A DNA stretch of 64,000 nt from contig JASGMV010000003.1 in the NCBI GenBank assembly GCA_030156255.1, positions 1 to 64,000 on the forward strand, in the 5' to 3' direction. Each line of letters begins with the position of its first letter. Within the stretch, counting starts at the first letter, position 1. The position numbers and the translations under genes were made by a program. Source of the DNA: Desulfovibrionales bacterium (GTDB lineage Bacteria; Desulfobacterota; Desulfovibrionia; Desulfovibrionales; Desulfovibrionaceae). Of this stretch, positions 17,323-25,526 are shown one piece after another. A model generated the notes under the pieces. That model was not told where the DNA came from, did not search any database, and saw only the letters and a program-made list of their open reading frames with translations.

Positions 17323-18062
17323 CTCCCGGCGGCGGCCGCCAGACGGGGGGCCTGGGCGTCCGTCTTCTGATCGTCTACGCCATCCTCGCCGCAGCGCTGT
17401 TGCTGTGGATGGCCATCCCGACGCCGTCCTCTCAGGCTCCGGCGCTTCCCGAGTTCCGGACGCAACGCCCGGCGCTCCCGGACCGGACCACGAACGCCGG
17501 CCCCAAGGACGCGGCCGAACGGGAAACCGGCGCCGAACCGCAAACCAACGCTTCCGCCGGACTAGGAGCCGGCGCCGCCCCGAAGGCGTCCTGGTCCAAA
17601 GAAGAACTGCAAAAACTTTTCGCGCAGACGGCCGAAGCGTACGAACTCCCCGCCGACCTCCTCATAGCCATTGCGCAGCACGAAAGCCGCTTCAGCCCTT
17701 GGGCCCTCAATCTTGGCGGGCAAGGGTTTTTCCCGGAAACCCGCGCGCAAGCGACGCAACTGCTGAGCAATCGCGCCTCGAAAAATTTCGACCTCGGGAT
17801 CATGCAGGTGAACTCCCAGTGGCTGGACCATTTCGACCTCACTCCCGAACAGGCCCTAGAGCCCGACGTCAACATTCAACTCGGCGCCCGCATCCTCAAA
17901 CAATGCGTCGAACGCTACGGCTTGAGCTGGGACGCGCTCAGCGCCTATCACACCGGCGGCCCCGGCAAGCATAATTGGCGCGCATCCATCTACGCCTTAC
18001 AAGTCTGGCGGCGTTACGAAAAGATGCAACAATCACAAGCAGAAACCGCACCTTCCCCCTGA
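17319..18062 (+). CDS. Membrane-anchored lytic transglycosylase (SLT family)
   Basis: The 247-residue protein has one N-terminal membrane span (about 14-33), a proline/alanine-rich linker, then an SLT lysozyme-like domain. The catalytic Glu is in LIAIAQHESRFSPWALN, followed by the family's FDLGIMQVNSQW and a late SAYHTGGPG. It should cleave glycan strands of peptidoglycan to anhydromuropeptides and resembles transglycosylases of secretion or pilus systems. The TTG start overlaps the TPR gene stop, with GGGAGC upstream. The TPR protein is therefore its likely partner. Confidence 0.87.
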   Translation: MTPGGGRQTGGLGVRLLIVYAILAAALLLWMAIPTPSSQAPALPEFRTQRPALPDRTTNAGPKDAAERETGAEPQTNASAGLGAGAAPKASWSKEELQKLFAQTAEAYELPADLLIAIAQHESRFSPWALNLGGQGFFPETRAQATQLLSNRASKNFDLGIMQVNSQWLDHFDLTPEQALEPDVNIQLGARILKQCVERYGLSWDALSAYHTGGPGKHNWRASIYALQVWRRYEKMQQSQAETAPSP

Positions 18063-18293
18063 TTGACCGTTGAAAAACGCATGAAATGCGGGCCGGTCCA
18101 GAATGGTGCGATGCAAAGAAGTGAAAAAATCCAGAACGCGCAATGTATTGCGCCTAGACAGATAATTTGGATTTTTCGCTGACGAAGCAGACCGCCATGT
18201 TGGGTCGGCCTGCCGATATCACAGCCACGGCGCCAGGCTTGCTTGCTTTTGCTCCCGGCTTGGTCCAAGTTAAATCTTTTCGGAGGTTAGCCA

Positions 18294-19577
18294 ATGGAAT
18301 TCTTGATCCGGCTCTGGCCGCTCATCAAGTTGCTCTTAGCGTTCGCCGTGATGCTCATCGGCATCCGTTTCAAATTCGGTTTGTGGCGATCCATTTTGGC
18401 GGGCAGCCTCGCGCTGGCCCTGCTCTTCGGCATGGGCTTCACGGGCTGGGCGCGTTTCGGGCTGCCGGGCGCGGTCCAGGAGAAATCCTTGCTTTTATCC
18501 GCAGTGGTGGGCGTCATCATGGTGCTGTCCGACCTGATGGCCATTTCCGGCCAGGCCGAACGCATGATGAACGCCTTGCGGGGGTATCTCAACCGGCCCA
18601 CGCTGCGCCTTGTATTCTTTCCGGCGCTTATCGGCCTGTTGCCCATGCCCGGGGGCGCAGTTTTCTCCGCGCCCATGGTCCGCTCGGCGTCCCAAGGCCT
18701 CGCTGTCCGGGAAGAGGATCGCGCCGTCATCAACTACTGGTTCCGGCATATCTGGGAAATGTGCTGGCCGCTCTACCCCGGCATTCTCATGGCATCGGTC
18801 CTGGCCCAGGTCTCCATCGCCAAACTGCTTTCATGGATTTGGCCGGGGACTGTCGCAAGCCTGACCCTCGGTTGGTTCTTCCTGCTCCGGCCGCTCAAAC
18901 TTAAAAACGCCAGGACCGAAGCCGAAACGAAAAACGCCCGCCGGGCCGGCCCCGCTTTTCGGGAAAGCCTGCCCATCCTCACGGCGATCATCGGCTCCCT
19001 GGTCCTGGAATGGATTTCGGGGCTCTTGTTCCCCGACTGGCCCATGGAGTTCGGCGTCCTGGCGGGTCTTGTGGCCGCAGTCCTGGTCTGCGCCGTGCAA
19101 AACCGCGTGACGCCCCGACGCATTCTGGCTCTGCTGGGCAAGAAGCATCTGCTTTCCATGCTGTGCATCATCCTGGCCATTTTCGTATTTCAGGAGACGC
19201 TGTTGGCTTCCGGCGTGATCAAACAGCTGGCGCAACTGGCCGGCGGAGAGGCCGCTCTTCTGACTTCGGCTATTCTGCTGCCGTTTCTCACGGCCCTCGT
19301 CTCCGGCATCACCCTGGCCTACGTCGGCGCGAGTTTCCCCCTGCTCATCGGCATGCTGCACCAGTTGGGCATGTCGGACCAGATGATGCCGTACGTGACG
19401 CTGGGCATGTTCTCCGGCTTCGCCGGAGTGCTGCTGTCTCCGCTGCACGTCTGCTTTTTGCTCACGTGCCAATACTTCAAGGTCGGCCTCGGCCCCTGCT
19501 GGCGCATGGTTCTGCGGCCGGCCAGCGGCGTCATCCTGTTTGGAGCGGTCTACGTGTTGGCGTTGATGAACTTTTGA
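18294..19577 (+). CDS. DUF401 family integral membrane protein
   Basis: This 427-residue, very hydrophobic protein has about ten membrane spans. It matches the DUF401 family, with the conserved stretch FFPALIGLLPMPGGAVFSAPMV near 110-132, which suggests a transporter of the ion transporter superfamily. The substrate is not known. GGAGGTTAGCCA precedes the ATG. The 230-base region upstream contains no gene I can support. It is monocistronic, with only a weak inverted repeat after the stop. Confidence 0.82.
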   Translation: MEFLIRLWPLIKLLLAFAVMLIGIRFKFGLWRSILAGSLALALLFGMGFTGWARFGLPGAVQEKSLLLSAVVGVIMVLSDLMAISGQAERMMNALRGYLNRPTLRLVFFPALIGLLPMPGGAVFSAPMVRSASQGLAVREEDRAVINYWFRHIWEMCWPLYPGILMASVLAQVSIAKLLSWIWPGTVASLTLGWFFLLRPLKLKNARTEAETKNARRAGPAFRESLPILTAIIGSLVLEWISGLLFPDWPMEFGVLAGLVAAVLVCAVQNRVTPRRILALLGKKHLLSMLCIILAIFVFQETLLASGVIKQLAQLAGGEAALLTSAILLPFLTALVSGITLAYVGASFPLLIGMLHQLGMSDQMMPYVTLGMFSGFAGVLLSPLHVCFLLTCQYFKVGLGPCWRMVLRPASGVILFGAVYVLALMNF

Positions 19578-19774
19578 AAGGGAGCCGCGTCCTCCAGCGC
19601 CTCCCTTTCGGCGGTCGGCGCAGAGAGCGCGGCTTGCTTCCCTTACAAAGATTTGGAGAAAAGCGAATGGGGGGCCGGGGAAGAGCCCCTTTTTCTTCGC
19701 TTCAAGGGGGCGCTTCCCCAGTTCCTGTCACACGGAAATCGCCCCCACCCGCCGTGTTGCGGCCCGAGGTTCGC

Positions 19775-20068
19775 TCAGTCCTTGCGACCCAACTCTTCCT
19801 TGAGCCGGGCGAGTTCGGCCTCCACCTGCTCCAAACGGCCGGCCTGGGCCGGCTCGCCCGCAGGGTCGGACCAGGCGCCCGCGGCCCGGCGGCCGCCCAA
19901 CCCGCGCCCCAATCCTTGGCCTTGGCCTTGGCCGAGCCCGCGGCCTCGGCCGCATCCGCGGCCGCGCCCGAAACCGGGCTCGCGCCCTGCGCCTGCGGCG
20001 CAATAACCCATTCCCCGTCCGCTCATGGGGCCTTGCCCATTGGGGCCCGATCCATCGAATCCTGGCAT
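19775..20068 (-). CDS. DUF5320 glycine/arginine-rich small protein
   Basis: The 97-residue product starts MPGFDGSGPNGQGPMSGRGMGYC, the hallmark of DUF5320 proteins. A central Gly/Arg/Gln-rich stretch (about 30-58) follows, then a C-terminal helix (LEQVEAELARLKEELGRKD) likely to coil. Such genes in anaerobes often sit by Mrp/NBP35-type ATPases or dinitrogenase-iron-molybdenum-like genes, which are not seen here. A strong AAAGGAGG precedes the ATG. Function unknown. The flanking intergenic bases hold G-rich inverted repeats similar to those near comF. Confidence 0.85.
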   Translation of the reverse strand: MPGFDGSGPNGQGPMSGRGMGYCAAGAGREPGFGRGRGCGRGRGLGQGQGQGLGRGLGGRRAAGAWSDPAGEPAQAGRLEQVEAELARLKEELGRKD

Positions 20069-20281
20069 AAGAAGCCTCCTTTGCTTTCGGTTGCGCTCCC
20101 AAGCGCCCGCTCCCGGTTCGGGACGGCGCTGGAGCCTTGCCCATATAAAGCATAGGCTGTGCCGAAAGCTATTGCATCAGGATTGCAGGAGGATACGAAA
20201 AGAGCCTCCTGAGCGCCAGCACAAACCGGACGCGAAACAAGCCCAAAAAACTTGCAATAGGCTCAATTCAAGCCCGCTTGA

Positions 20282-22684
20282 TCATTCGACGTCGTCATTG
20301 CTTCCGGAGTCCGGATAGAGCATCACGCGATTGCGGCCTTGCCGTTTGCATTCATACAAGGCCGCATCCGCCGCGCTGATGGCCTTCTCCAGGGTGGCCG
20401 CGCCGTTGGGATGCTCGCAAACGCCGATGGAAATGGTCTTGCGCACGGTCTGTCCCAAGGGCAACACGAATTCATAGCGCTCCACGGCGCTGCGGATATC
20501 CTCCGCCACCTTGAGGGACGAACCGGAGGCCACGCCCTGCAGCAGCATCAGAAACTCCTCGCCGCCGTAGCGGATGAGCAGGTCGGAACGGCGAATACGG
20601 GTGCTGATGATGGCGGCAACCTCCTTGAGCACGAGGTCGCCGGCTTCGTGCCCGTGCTCGTCGTTGACGCGCTTGAAATGGTCGATGTCGGCCATGAGCA
20701 GGCCGGTAAGGAAGCCGTCCCGCCTTCGCTGCGGTTCATAGCTGTTGAGGTACTCGTCCAGAAAGCGCCGGTTGTAGGCCTTGGTCAGCGGATCGCGCAG
20801 GGCCTGGTCCTTGGTCAGGCCGAGAAGCCGCAAGGAGCTGAGCACCGGGCCGGCCTCGTCCAGATACTTGCGCATCACCGGCAACATATCGTTGATGCGG
20901 TCCCAGCGGCGGCGGGAGGCCACGAAGGAGAGCACCGCTCCCACCTGCCCGCTCATGATAATGGGCATGCAGCAGCGAAATTCCTTGTCGTGGTCGCAAT
21001 TGAAATACGGGCACAGGGCCGGGTTGTGGTAGGAAATGACGTCCGTGGCGGTGCGGCTCGCCCGGCAATGTTCATAGTCGACCTCCAGCTCCGGACCGGC
21101 CAGGTCCATATCGCCCGAAGCGTCCCAGGCCAAATCGAAATTGTTGCGCCCGTTGCCGATCTCCAGAACGACCAGAGCAGTCACGCTGAACTGGGACTCG
21201 AACACCCAGGCAAGTTGCCCGTAGACTTCATCCTTGTCCCGAGCGCCTTGCAAATCGTGGCTGAAGGCCGTGAGTTTGGCCATCTGCTCCAGCCGATCCG
21301 AAATTTCGTCCAGCGAAGGTGATCGGCCCGCGTTCGGCTGCGTGCGCAAGACGTGGGACAGCAACTCCCCGACCCGGGCCAGGAACCGCCCCCACAATCG
21401 CATCATGGTGTTCACCACATTGCGCATTTCATTCAGTTCGTCGCCGCTGCGCAGGCTGTAGACCGGGCAGTTGGCGCACGACTCGTAAACGTTGAGAAAA
21501 ATACAGGTGTTGCGCCACCTAGGGCTGATGGCCTCGGAGCCCGTTTCCAGATGGCAAACCAGGGTCGTGTTCTGGTAGACCGGGCATTCTTCGTTGTGGC
21601 ACTCCATGATTTCCAGGCAGTGCACGTGGTCGGACTCGAAGCGGTCCGCGAAATCGTTGGCGTGGGAGGCGATGATGATGCTGCGCAGGCGCGCGAGAAA
21701 GCGCTCCACCCGGGCGACATTGGAGAACAGCGCAACCCAGAGCAGGATCGCGCCGGAAATAAAAAACCAGCTGAATTGGTAGATTCTGTTCCAGGAAGCC
21801 TCCTCCAGTCCGGATGCGTCGTACATCAAAACCGCAAAAGCGGGCGTCCCGCCGGCGACTCTGGGCAACTCCATCCGCTTCAGCTGGTAGGATCCGACCC
21901 GCGCCCGGCCTTCCGTCCAAACCACGGGCTGGTCCAACGGAGGCTCCAGCCCCATACTCCAGGAGGGTTCGCCAGCGACATCGCCGAGATAGAACTCCGC
22001 GCCGTAGCCGGAGGGGACATCCAGCAGGGACAAGACCTCGGACAACGGATTTCCCACAACCCAGACGGCGCCGGCGGAGTCCTCCGACGTTGCGGCCCCG
22101 GCCGCGACCACCAAGCCGGCCCCGGTCTGCACGACGCCCCACCGCGGCCCTTTACGCCTGGACAAACTTCGACAGAACTCGACCAACGCCGCGCTGGCCA
22201 GGTCTTCGGGCTCGACCGCCATCAACTTGTCGCGCTCCATCGCAAGCCAGACCAGCAAATCCGGCCGCGCCGAGATCAACCCCAGCCGGCCGGCGGTTTC
22301 GGCCAGCGCCGCGTGTGCAGAATCAACGCCGCCGTGCGCCAGCAAATCCTCGGACTTCACGACCAAGGGGTCGTCCAAGCTTGTCTGAACGAGAAGGGAG
22401 AGCGCCTTCTCTTCCGACAAGATCGCGTCCTTGACCCGCAGGGCCAGCATATCCAGCCCTGCGGAGCCCGTGCGGATAATGTCCGCGTTCAACGCATGCG
22501 ACAGGAACAGAATGAGAATCACATTTCCCAAAAGCAGCAACACGCCGGACAAATGCACGACCCGGGTCCGCAGGCTCCAAGCCCGGGGATTCATCACCCT
22601 GGTCAACAACCGGCGCAGCCTGGACAGTTTGCGGCCATCGCCTTTAAGCCCGTCTTTACGCCGAAATATTGGCTTTTTGGGCAT
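20282..22684 (-). CDS. Membrane diguanylate cyclase with periplasmic sensor, Cys-rich and GAF-like regions
   Basis: The 800-residue protein is ordered as TM1 (about 46-68), a periplasmic sensor of about 240 residues, TM2 (about 300-320), a cytoplasmic Cys-rich segment (MECHNEECPVY ... ESCANCPVY, about 355-415), a GAF-like domain with a further Cys/His set (HCRAS ... CPYFNCDHDKEFRCC), and a GGDEF domain. The active site is GGEEF near 705-709, with RRSD five residues ahead as the inhibitory I-site. It should make c-di-GMP in response to a periplasmic signal and perhaps bound metal or redox state. It is divergent from zraP, with their promoters sharing a 320-bp gap. Confidence 0.93.
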   Translation of the reverse strand: MPKKPIFRRKDGLKGDGRKLSRLRRLLTRVMNPRAWSLRTRVVHLSGVLLLLGNVILILFLSHALNADIIRTGSAGLDMLALRVKDAILSEEKALSLLVQTSLDDPLVVKSEDLLAHGGVDSAHAALAETAGRLGLISARPDLLVWLAMERDKLMAVEPEDLASAALVEFCRSLSRRKGPRWGVVQTGAGLVVAAGAATSEDSAGAVWVVGNPLSEVLSLLDVPSGYGAEFYLGDVAGEPSWSMGLEPPLDQPVVWTEGRARVGSYQLKRMELPRVAGGTPAFAVLMYDASGLEEASWNRIYQFSWFFISGAILLWVALFSNVARVERFLARLRSIIIASHANDFADRFESDHVHCLEIMECHNEECPVYQNTTLVCHLETGSEAISPRWRNTCIFLNVYESCANCPVYSLRSGDELNEMRNVVNTMMRLWGRFLARVGELLSHVLRTQPNAGRSPSLDEISDRLEQMAKLTAFSHDLQGARDKDEVYGQLAWVFESQFSVTALVVLEIGNGRNNFDLAWDASGDMDLAGPELEVDYEHCRASRTATDVISYHNPALCPYFNCDHDKEFRCCMPIIMSGQVGAVLSFVASRRRWDRINDMLPVMRKYLDEAGPVLSSLRLLGLTKDQALRDPLTKAYNRRFLDEYLNSYEPQRRRDGFLTGLLMADIDHFKRVNDEHGHEAGDLVLKEVAAIISTRIRRSDLLIRYGGEEFLMLLQGVASGSSLKVAEDIRSAVERYEFVLPLGQTVRKTISIGVCEHPNGAATLEKAISAADAALYECKRQGRNRVMLYPDSGSNDDVE

Positions 22685-22782
22685 TTTCCTCTCTCATACG
22701 TCGAATTTTCCAATAACGATAACCCGGAAAGCGTTTCGCGGGCAATACCAATTTGATTTGTCCTGGTGGAGCGACGCATTAT

Positions 22783-22834
22783 TGTGCATGAAACTGCACA
22801 TCTTGTGCAACACACTGCCGCCCACGCTTGCACA
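22783..22834 (+). promoter_or_regulatory. Probable ZraR enhancer: four TGTGCA/TGCACA hexamers
   Basis: The hexamers are TGTGCA at 22783, TGCACA at 22795, TGTGCA at 22804 and TGCACA at 22829. The first three form two overlapping palindromes (TGTGCA-N6-TGCACA and TGCACA-N3-TGTGCA). They lie 50-100 bases upstream of a sigma54 promoter, the usual distance for an NtrC-type activator. The ZraR-like regulator encoded at 25.5 kb is the natural candidate to bind. The repeats are direct observation; the binding is inferred. Confidence 0.7.
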
Positions 22835-22885
22835 TTTCACTTCTCGTTTTTTCTTATCTGTTTATTATTACAGTATAAACAAACT

Positions 22886-22900
22886 TGGCACAAGCCTTGC
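22886..22900 (+). promoter_or_regulatory. Sigma54 (-24/-12) promoter of the zraP-like gene
   Basis: TGGCAC, a 5-nt spacer and TTGC match the sigma54 consensus with correct GG-to-GC spacing. Transcription would start near 22912 and give a 5' leader of about 90 nt. Confidence 0.85.
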
Positions 22901-22918
22901 CTTACTCCAAAGCACACA

Positions 22919-22974
22919 CCGATCCTTCCCCCAGGGGGGTGGGGCGTCGCCCGGCCCCCCAAACGAAGGATCGG
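22919..22974 (+). promoter_or_regulatory. Large 5'-leader hairpin of the zraP-like mRNA
   Basis: CCGATCCTTC (22919-22928) pairs exactly with GAAGGATCGG (22965-22974), enclosing a C-run/G-run interior that can pair further. It starts within a few bases of the predicted transcript start. It could protect the mRNA or regulate translation. The ribosome site AGGAGG lies beyond it, so it would stay free. Confidence 0.6.
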
Positions 22975-23004
22975 GGCAATAACAACAAACCACCAGGAGG
23001 CATT

Positions 23005-23559
23005 ATGCAACGCCGCGCCATCATTCCCATCGTAGCGATCATGGCCCTTCTTGTTACGACGTCCATGGTCTTTGCCGATTCGGACGACGACGGTCCTTAC
23101 TTCGGCGGCGGCCCGGGCTGGCAATACAACGTCTCGCCCGAGAAGGCCAAGGAAGTCCAGGCCGTTTTCGACAAGCACCGGGACGTCACCATGGAGCTGC
23201 GCGACCAGCTCTGGGCCAAGAAGACCGAATTGAACGCCCTGATCGAGTCCGGCAAGGCCACCCGAAAGGACATCCAGGAACTGGTCGGAGATATCACCGA
23301 GCTTCGGGCCAAGATGCGCGCAGACCATCAGGAGATGGCCGCAGAACTCTCCAAGGTGACCGGACAGCCCGTATCCTCCTTCATGGGTCCCGGTTACGGC
23401 CCTTGCCGCGTCGGCATGCGCGGCCCTGGCATGGGGTTTAACGCGGGCTGGGGTTGCAACGGTCCTGGCGGCCGCGGCGGCGATCGCTCTGGTTGGGGCC
23501 ACTCCCATATGCGGGGGTTTGGCTATGGTTACGGCCCCAACACCGGCTACGGCTGGTAA
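23005..23559 (+). CDS. ZraP/Spy-CpxP-like periplasmic metal-stress protein
   Basis: The 184-residue protein has a cleavable signal peptide ending MVFA-DSDDD near residue 24. A helical heavy-metal-resistance domain follows (VSPEKAKEVQAVFDKHRDVT ... ELVGDITELRAKMRADHQ), with a Gly/His/Tyr-rich tail containing two Cys. This fits ZraP, a periplasmic zinc-binding chaperone that modulates the ZraSR two-component system. AGGAGGCATT precedes the ATG. The sigma54 promoter and the adjacent ZraS/ZraR-like genes make the assignment solid. The Gly-rich tail is longer than in E. coli ZraP. Confidence 0.9.
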   Translation: MQRRAIIPIVAIMALLVTTSMVFADSDDDGPYFGGGPGWQYNVSPEKAKEVQAVFDKHRDVTMELRDQLWAKKTELNALIESGKATRKDIQELVGDITELRAKMRADHQEMAAELSKVTGQPVSSFMGPGYGPCRVGMRGPGMGFNAGWGCNGPGGRGGDRSGWGHSHMRGFGYGYGPNTGYGW

Positions 23560-23598
23560 CGCCGTCTAAAGATATACATCACCTACCTCCCTATGTTA

Positions 23599-23623
23599 CG
23601 GCGGGCCCATCGGGGGCCCGCCG
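23599..23623. terminator. Hairpin after the zraP-like gene
   Basis: CGGCGGGCCC and GGGCCCGCCG form a 10-bp perfect stem with a 5-nt loop, 40 nt past the stop. There is no strong T-run. It probably limits read-through into the kinase gene, so zraP mRNA could be far more abundant than that of the kinase. Confidence 0.6.
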
Positions 23624-23774
23624 ACATCCATTTTCAAAGGCGCCCGTTACGAGAGTGAAGTATCAGAAATCCTGCATCACGACGGAGACGCCATTGAGAA
23701 CAATCATCCCCCACCCCTGCCGGGCCGGCTTTCCGGCGCTGGCGCCCGTCGGTCCCGGACAGGAGCATTAAGCT

Positions 23775-25526
23775 TTGCAGGTCCGTCAAGATCACAACCC
23801 CCCTTTTTCGGTTGCGGCCGCGATTCTGGCCCTGGCCCTGCTCGGGGCCATCAGCCTGGTGCTGACGTGGCGAAACATCAGCGCCCAGCAGGAGGCGGCC
23901 TACGCCCACATGGAGCTGGCCGCCCAGTCCATTCTGCGGGGAGTGGACGGCGGCGTCTTACGCAGCGTCTTGCGGTTCATGAGGAGCAGAGGCGACGCGG
24001 ACAGCCTCGCCCCCGTCCTGGACGCCTTGTTCGAAGAGTTCATCGAGACCGACGACGTGCTTTACGTGGGGCTTTACAGCCCCGACGGAAAACTCTGGAT
24101 ATCGTCCCAAAGAAAGGACCAACAAGGTCCGGCGCCTCAATTGGCTCCGGCCGTCCTGCAATCGTTGCAGAGAACGGGATCGTGGATCGGCCAGCAGAAA
24201 CTGGACGAGCGCCAGGCCTTTCTGGCGGCGACCGTCGCCCGGATCGGCTTGCCGCCGCCTCCGGAGATGATGGGCCGAATGCGTTTTCTGCGTCGTTGCG
24301 GCCTGCCGCCAGGGCCATTGTACCTGGTCATGGCCCTCGACCCCAAGGCCCATCTCGCCCTGTTCCGGTCCTACCGCCGCGCGGCCCTGATCCAGACGGG
24401 CTTCGTGCTGCTTACCGGAGCGGCTTTGTGGCTGTTGGCCTTCGCGCTCCTGCGCCGCCGCGACGCCTCGCGCCGCGTGGAGGAGCTGGAGCGTTTTCAA
24501 TCCAAGCTGCTGGACCACACCCCCGACGGACTCATGACGCTCTCGGCGCAGGGTGAAATTCTTTCCGCCAACCCTTCCGCCTCCCGGCTGCTTACGGAGG
24601 GCGCAGACATCATCGGCATGCGGATGCAGGACATCCTGCCGGGCGATGCGCCCTGCCCCGGAACCATGCAGACCTCGGGCGTGCGGCCTTGGAGACAGGT
24701 GGAGACCGCCGGGCGGCATCTGGAGCTCCTTTGCGTTCCGCTGGACCCGGAGGCCCTGGACGGCGAGCGCCTCCTGCTCCTGCGCGACCGCACGGCCATC
24801 AAAGGCCTGGAGCACGAACTGGCCGAGGCCCAGAGGCTGGCCGCCATCGGCTCTCTCGCCGCCGGCGTGGCCCATGAAATCCGCAACCCTCTGGGATCGT
24901 TGCGCGGCTTCGCCCAGCTTTTCGCCTCCCGGCTCAAAGACCAGCCGCCGCTCGGGGAATTCGCCGTCACCATGGTCCAGGAAGCCGACCGCCTGAACCG
25001 CGTGGTCACGGACCTGCTCTACCTGGCCAAGCCGCGAGAGCTTCACCCCGGGCCCGTAGACCTCGAAACCCTGGCCGAGTCCATCACCCGGCTCGTGCAT
25101 TTCGATCTGGAGCACGCCAAGGCCCGGCTCACCGTGGACCTGCAGGCCAAGTCGGTGTACGCTGACTCGGACGGGCTGACGCAGGTGCTGCTCAACCTCA
25201 TGGCCAACGCCTTGCCCGCCCTGCCGGAATCCGGCGGGGAGCTTTGCATTTCCTCCCGCCTCGATGGAAAAGACGTCATTCTGGAGGTCCGGGACAACGG
25301 CGAAGGCATGTCCCCCGAGACCGCGGCCAAGGCGTTCGAACCTTTCTTCACCGGCCGGGAAAAGGGCACCGGGCTCGGCTTGGCCATTGTCAAAGCCATT
25401 GTCACCGCCCTGCGGGGACGGGTGGGGCTGCAAACGAGTCCTGGGGAAGGGACGACGGTGTGGGTGCGCCTGCCTTCGGGACCACAGCCTCCGGCCGCGG
25501 GCGGCCAGGAGATTGGAAGTGAATAG
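23775..25526 (+). CDS. ZraS-like membrane sensor histidine kinase
   Basis: The 583-residue kinase has TM1 (about 13-32), a periplasmic sensor of about 170 residues, TM2 (about 206-228), a PAS domain (about 240-330), then the H-box VAHEIRNPLGSLRGF (His near 367) and a HATPase domain (NLMANALPAL, VRDNGEGMSPE, GTGLGLAIV). It should sense envelope zinc or another stress and phosphorylate the downstream regulator. The start is TTG with AGGAG ten bases upstream, so the exact start is uncertain. It overlaps the regulator gene by 8 nt. Confidence 0.9.
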   Translation: MQVRQDHNPPFSVAAAILALALLGAISLVLTWRNISAQQEAAYAHMELAAQSILRGVDGGVLRSVLRFMRSRGDADSLAPVLDALFEEFIETDDVLYVGLYSPDGKLWISSQRKDQQGPAPQLAPAVLQSLQRTGSWIGQQKLDERQAFLAATVARIGLPPPPEMMGRMRFLRRCGLPPGPLYLVMALDPKAHLALFRSYRRAALIQTGFVLLTGAALWLLAFALLRRRDASRRVEELERFQSKLLDHTPDGLMTLSAQGEILSANPSASRLLTEGADIIGMRMQDILPGDAPCPGTMQTSGVRPWRQVETAGRHLELLCVPLDPEALDGERLLLLRDRTAIKGLEHELAEAQRLAAIGSLAAGVAHEIRNPLGSLRGFAQLFASRLKDQPPLGEFAVTMVQEADRLNRVVTDLLYLAKPRELHPGPVDLETLAESITRLVHFDLEHAKARLTVDLQAKSVYADSDGLTQVLLNLMANALPALPESGGELCISSRLDGKDVILEVRDNGEGMSPETAAKAFEPFFTGREKGTGLGLAIVKAIVTALRGRVGLQTSPGEGTTVWVRLPSGPQPPAAGGQEIGSE

